From positions 1 to 46,443 of the forward strand of contig OMYR01000044.1 in assembly GCA_900315335.1 (NCBI GenBank): a DNA stretch of 46,443 nucleotides. Direction: 5' to 3'. Under the pieces are notes generated by a model. The model did not search any database and was not told where the DNA came from. It saw nothing but the letters and a program-made list of their open reading frames with translations. Shown here one piece after another: positions 44,835 to 46,443 of this stretch; position 1 is the first letter of the stretch, and each line of letters starts with the position of its first letter. The position numbers and the translations under genes were made by a program. The stretch comes from an uncultured Bacteroidales bacterium. Lineage in GTDB: Bacteria; Bacteroidota; Bacteroidia; Bacteroidales; P3.

Positions 44835-46022
44835 TTAGTCCAAAATCTTTGTTACCTGACCTGCACCAACTGTTCTACCACCTTCACGGATAGCGAAACG
44901 TAAGTTAAGGTTCAATGCGATTTCAGAAAGCAAATCTACTGTAATTGTCAAGTTATCACCAGGCATTACCAACTCACGTCCTTCTGGAAGAGTAATTTCT
45001 CCTGTAACGTCAGTAGTTCTGAAATAGAATTGAGGACGATATCTGTTCTGGAATGGAGTATGACGGCCACCTTCCTCTTTCTTCAAGATATAAACCTCAG
45101 CTTGAAATTTCTTATGAGGAGTAATTGTACCAGGTTTAGCGATAACCATACCTCTACGAATTTCATCCTTATCTATACCACGCAACAACAAACCTACGTT
45201 ATCACCAGCTTCACCTTCATCAAGAAGTTTACGGAACATCTCAACTCCTGTAACAGTTGATTTAAGTTTTTCAGCTCCCATACCGATAATATCAACAGGA
45301 TCACCAACTTTGATAACACCCGTTTCAATCTTACCAGTAGCAACCGTACCACGACCTGTAATAGAGAATACATCTTCAACAGGCATCAAGAAATCTTTCT
45401 CAACATCTCTGACTGGAAGTGGAATCCACTCATCAACAGCCTTCATCAACTCCAAGACTTTCTCTACCCATTGTGGCTCACCATTCAATGCACCCAAAGC
45501 AGAACCTCTAATGATAGGAGTATTATCGCCATCAAATTCATAGAATGACAACAAATCTCTGATATCCATTTCAACAAGATCCAACAACTCAGGGTCATCA
45601 ACCAAGTCAACTTTATTCATGAAAACAACCATACGAGGAACGCCTACCTGACGAGCCAACAATATGTGCTCACGAGTTTGAGGCATAGGACCATCAGTTG
45701 AAGCAACAACCAAAATAGCACCATCCATCTGAGCAGCACCAGTAACCATGTTCTTTACATAGTCAGCGTGACCAGGACAGTCAACGTGTGCATAGTGACG
45801 ATTCTCTGTTTGATACTCTACGTGTGCAGTATTAATAGTAATACCTCTTTCTTTTTCCTCAGGAGCAGAGTCAATAGAATCAAATGATTTAACCTCAGAC
45901 AAACCCTTTTCTGCCAAAACTTTTGTAATAGCAGCAGTCAAAGTAGTCTTACCGTGGTCAACGTGACCGATTGTACCTATATTAACATGTGGTTTGGTAC
46001 GCTCAAATTTCTCTTTTGCCAT
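44835..46022 (-). CDS. tuf: Elongation factor Tu
   Basis: GTPase that delivers aminoacyl-tRNA to the ribosome. The 395 residues match. The G1 motif is GHVDHGKT (about 19-26), the G3 motif is DCPGH and the G4 motif is NKVD. The switch I region [15 protein letters not shown] is intact. Domains II and III follow ([19 protein letters not shown]; the C-terminal [17 protein letters not shown]). It lies 46 bases after tRNA-Thr. The order tRNA-Thr, tuf, tRNA-Trp, secE suggests a joint transcript processed by tRNA nucleases. Only one tuf copy is visible in this window. Confidence 0.98.
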   Translation of the reverse strand: MAKEKFERTKPHVNIGTIGHVDHGKTTLTAAITKVLAEKGLSEVKSFDSIDSAPEEKERGITINTAHVEYQTENRHYAHVDCPGHADYVKNMVTGAAQMDGAILVVASTDGPMPQTREHILLARQVGVPRMVVFMNKVDLVDDPELLDLVEMDIRDLLSFYEFDGDNTPIIRGSALGALNGEPQWVEKVLELMKAVDEWIPLPVRDVEKDFLMPVEDVFSITGRGTVATGKIETGVIKVGDPVDIIGMGAEKLKSTVTGVEMFRKLLDEGEAGDNVGLLLRGIDKDEIRRGMVIAKPGTITPHKKFQAEVYILKKEEGGRHTPFQNRYRPQFYFRTTDVTGEITLPEGRELVMPGDNLTITVDLLSEIALNLNLRFAIREGGRTVGAGQVTKILD

Positions 46023-46068
46023 AATTTTATTCTATTTAATTGTTATTAATTACAAATCTATAAATCAG

Positions 46069-46140
<72 letters not shown>

Positions 46141-46222
46141 ATACACTTCACACTTACAACAATAAGGACGAGCCTCACAAAAACTCCTCCTCTTTCAAAG
46201 CATCTGACAGCTCAACTTTTTG

Positions 46223-46295
46223 AGCGGGAAACGGGGCTCGAACCCGCCACCTATAGCTTGGAAGGCTATCGCTCTACCAAATGAGCTATTCCCGC
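46223..46295 (-). tRNA. tRNA-Gly (TCC anticodon)
   Basis: A 73-base cloverleaf on the minus strand. The acceptor GCGGGAA pairs with TTCCCGC. The anticodon stem ATAGC/GCTAT encloses CTTCCAA, giving TCC. The T-arm is GGCGGGTTCGAGCCCCG. No CCA is encoded. It reads mainly GGA, and GGG by wobble. Confidence 0.96.
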
Positions 46296-46358
46296 ATGGC
46301 TTTTAGTCTTAAAGATATTTATAAATAAATGTAAATGAAAATACCTTTTGACTTTGCG

Positions 46359-46440
46359 TGGGGAAGGGTGGACTCGAACCACCGAACTCCGAAGAGGACA
46401 GATTTACAGTCTGTTGCAATTGCCACTATGCGACTTCCCC
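46359..46440 (-). tRNA. tRNA-Tyr (GTA anticodon)
   Basis: An 82-base class II tRNA on the minus strand, with a long variable arm (CCTCTTCGGAG region). The acceptor GGGGAAG pairs with CTTCCCC, the anticodon is GTA in CTGTAAA, and the discriminator is A. No CCA is encoded. It is the first visible gene of the cluster Tyr, Gly, Thr, tuf; its promoter is beyond the window end. Confidence 0.96.
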
Positions 46441-46443
46441 AAC

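Overview
The window looks like the chromosome of an anaerobic, low-GC member of the Bacteroidota, most likely order Bacteroidales. The reasons are: promoters of the TTTG...TAnnTTTG type with no Shine-Dalgarno sequences; two secreted proteins ending in type IX secretion (Por) sorting domains; a DUF3467 gene next to rpoC; the order tRNA-Tyr, tRNA-Gly, tRNA-Thr, tuf, tRNA-Trp, secE, nusG; a sodium-pumping methylmalonyl-CoA decarboxylase operon (succinate to propionate); and an oxygen-sensitive 2-oxoacid:ferredoxin oxidoreductase. No species call is made and GC content was not computed.

Layout. (1) 0.2-2.8 kb, minus strand: rsmI, a YebC-family regulator and trpS, diverging from glmS (3.0-4.9 kb, plus). 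(2) 5.2-6.2 kb: a secreted M23/LysM cell-wall peptidase. (3) 6.6-11.2 kb, minus: the five-gene cluster mce, mmdA, OadG-like subunit, biotin carrier, OadB-like membrane subunit. This converts methylmalonyl-CoA to propionyl-CoA while exporting sodium. (4) 11.3-14.2 kb: a DUF4837 lipoprotein and a SulP anion transporter. (5) 14.4-17.6 kb, plus: a type IX-secreted subtilisin-like protease, gcvH and a VanZ-like membrane protein. (6) 17.9-20.7 kb, plus: korA-korB, a ferredoxin-linked step into or out of 2-oxoglutarate or a related oxoacid. (7) 20.9-24.3 kb: four poorly known genes, including an NA37-type nucleoid protein whose promoter is an exact mirror image of its divergent neighbour's promoter. 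(8) 24.3-30.6 kb: parE, a large fibronectin-III type IX cargo protein, and enolase. (9) 30.6-32.4 kb: a 500-base gap with a strong promoter and a structured G-rich segment, then a small lipoprotein gene and a secreted glycosidase-like protein. (10) 32.6-46.4 kb, minus: the transcription/translation block tRNA-Tyr, Gly, Thr, tuf, tRNA-Trp, secE, nusG, rplK, rplA, rplJ, rplL, rpoB, rpoC, DUF3467.

Most of the window is conserved housekeeping. I saw no transposase, phage gene, CRISPR array, rRNA or defence system. The unexplained material lies between genes: (a) a dispersed repeat of about 60 bases in three intergenic regions, built on TAGTGTTAA boxes 21 bases apart; two copies flank the methylmalonyl-CoA decarboxylase operon and one precedes korAB. 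(b) The candidate structured RNA or long leader at 30.8-31.05 kb. (c) The mirror-image divergent promoter at 22.67-22.75 kb. (d) Three ATGs in three frames at the glmS start. Inside genes, the most notable oddities are an OadG-like subunit with a long exported N-terminal domain and an rpoC that appears about 100 residues longer than I expect for Bacteroidales.
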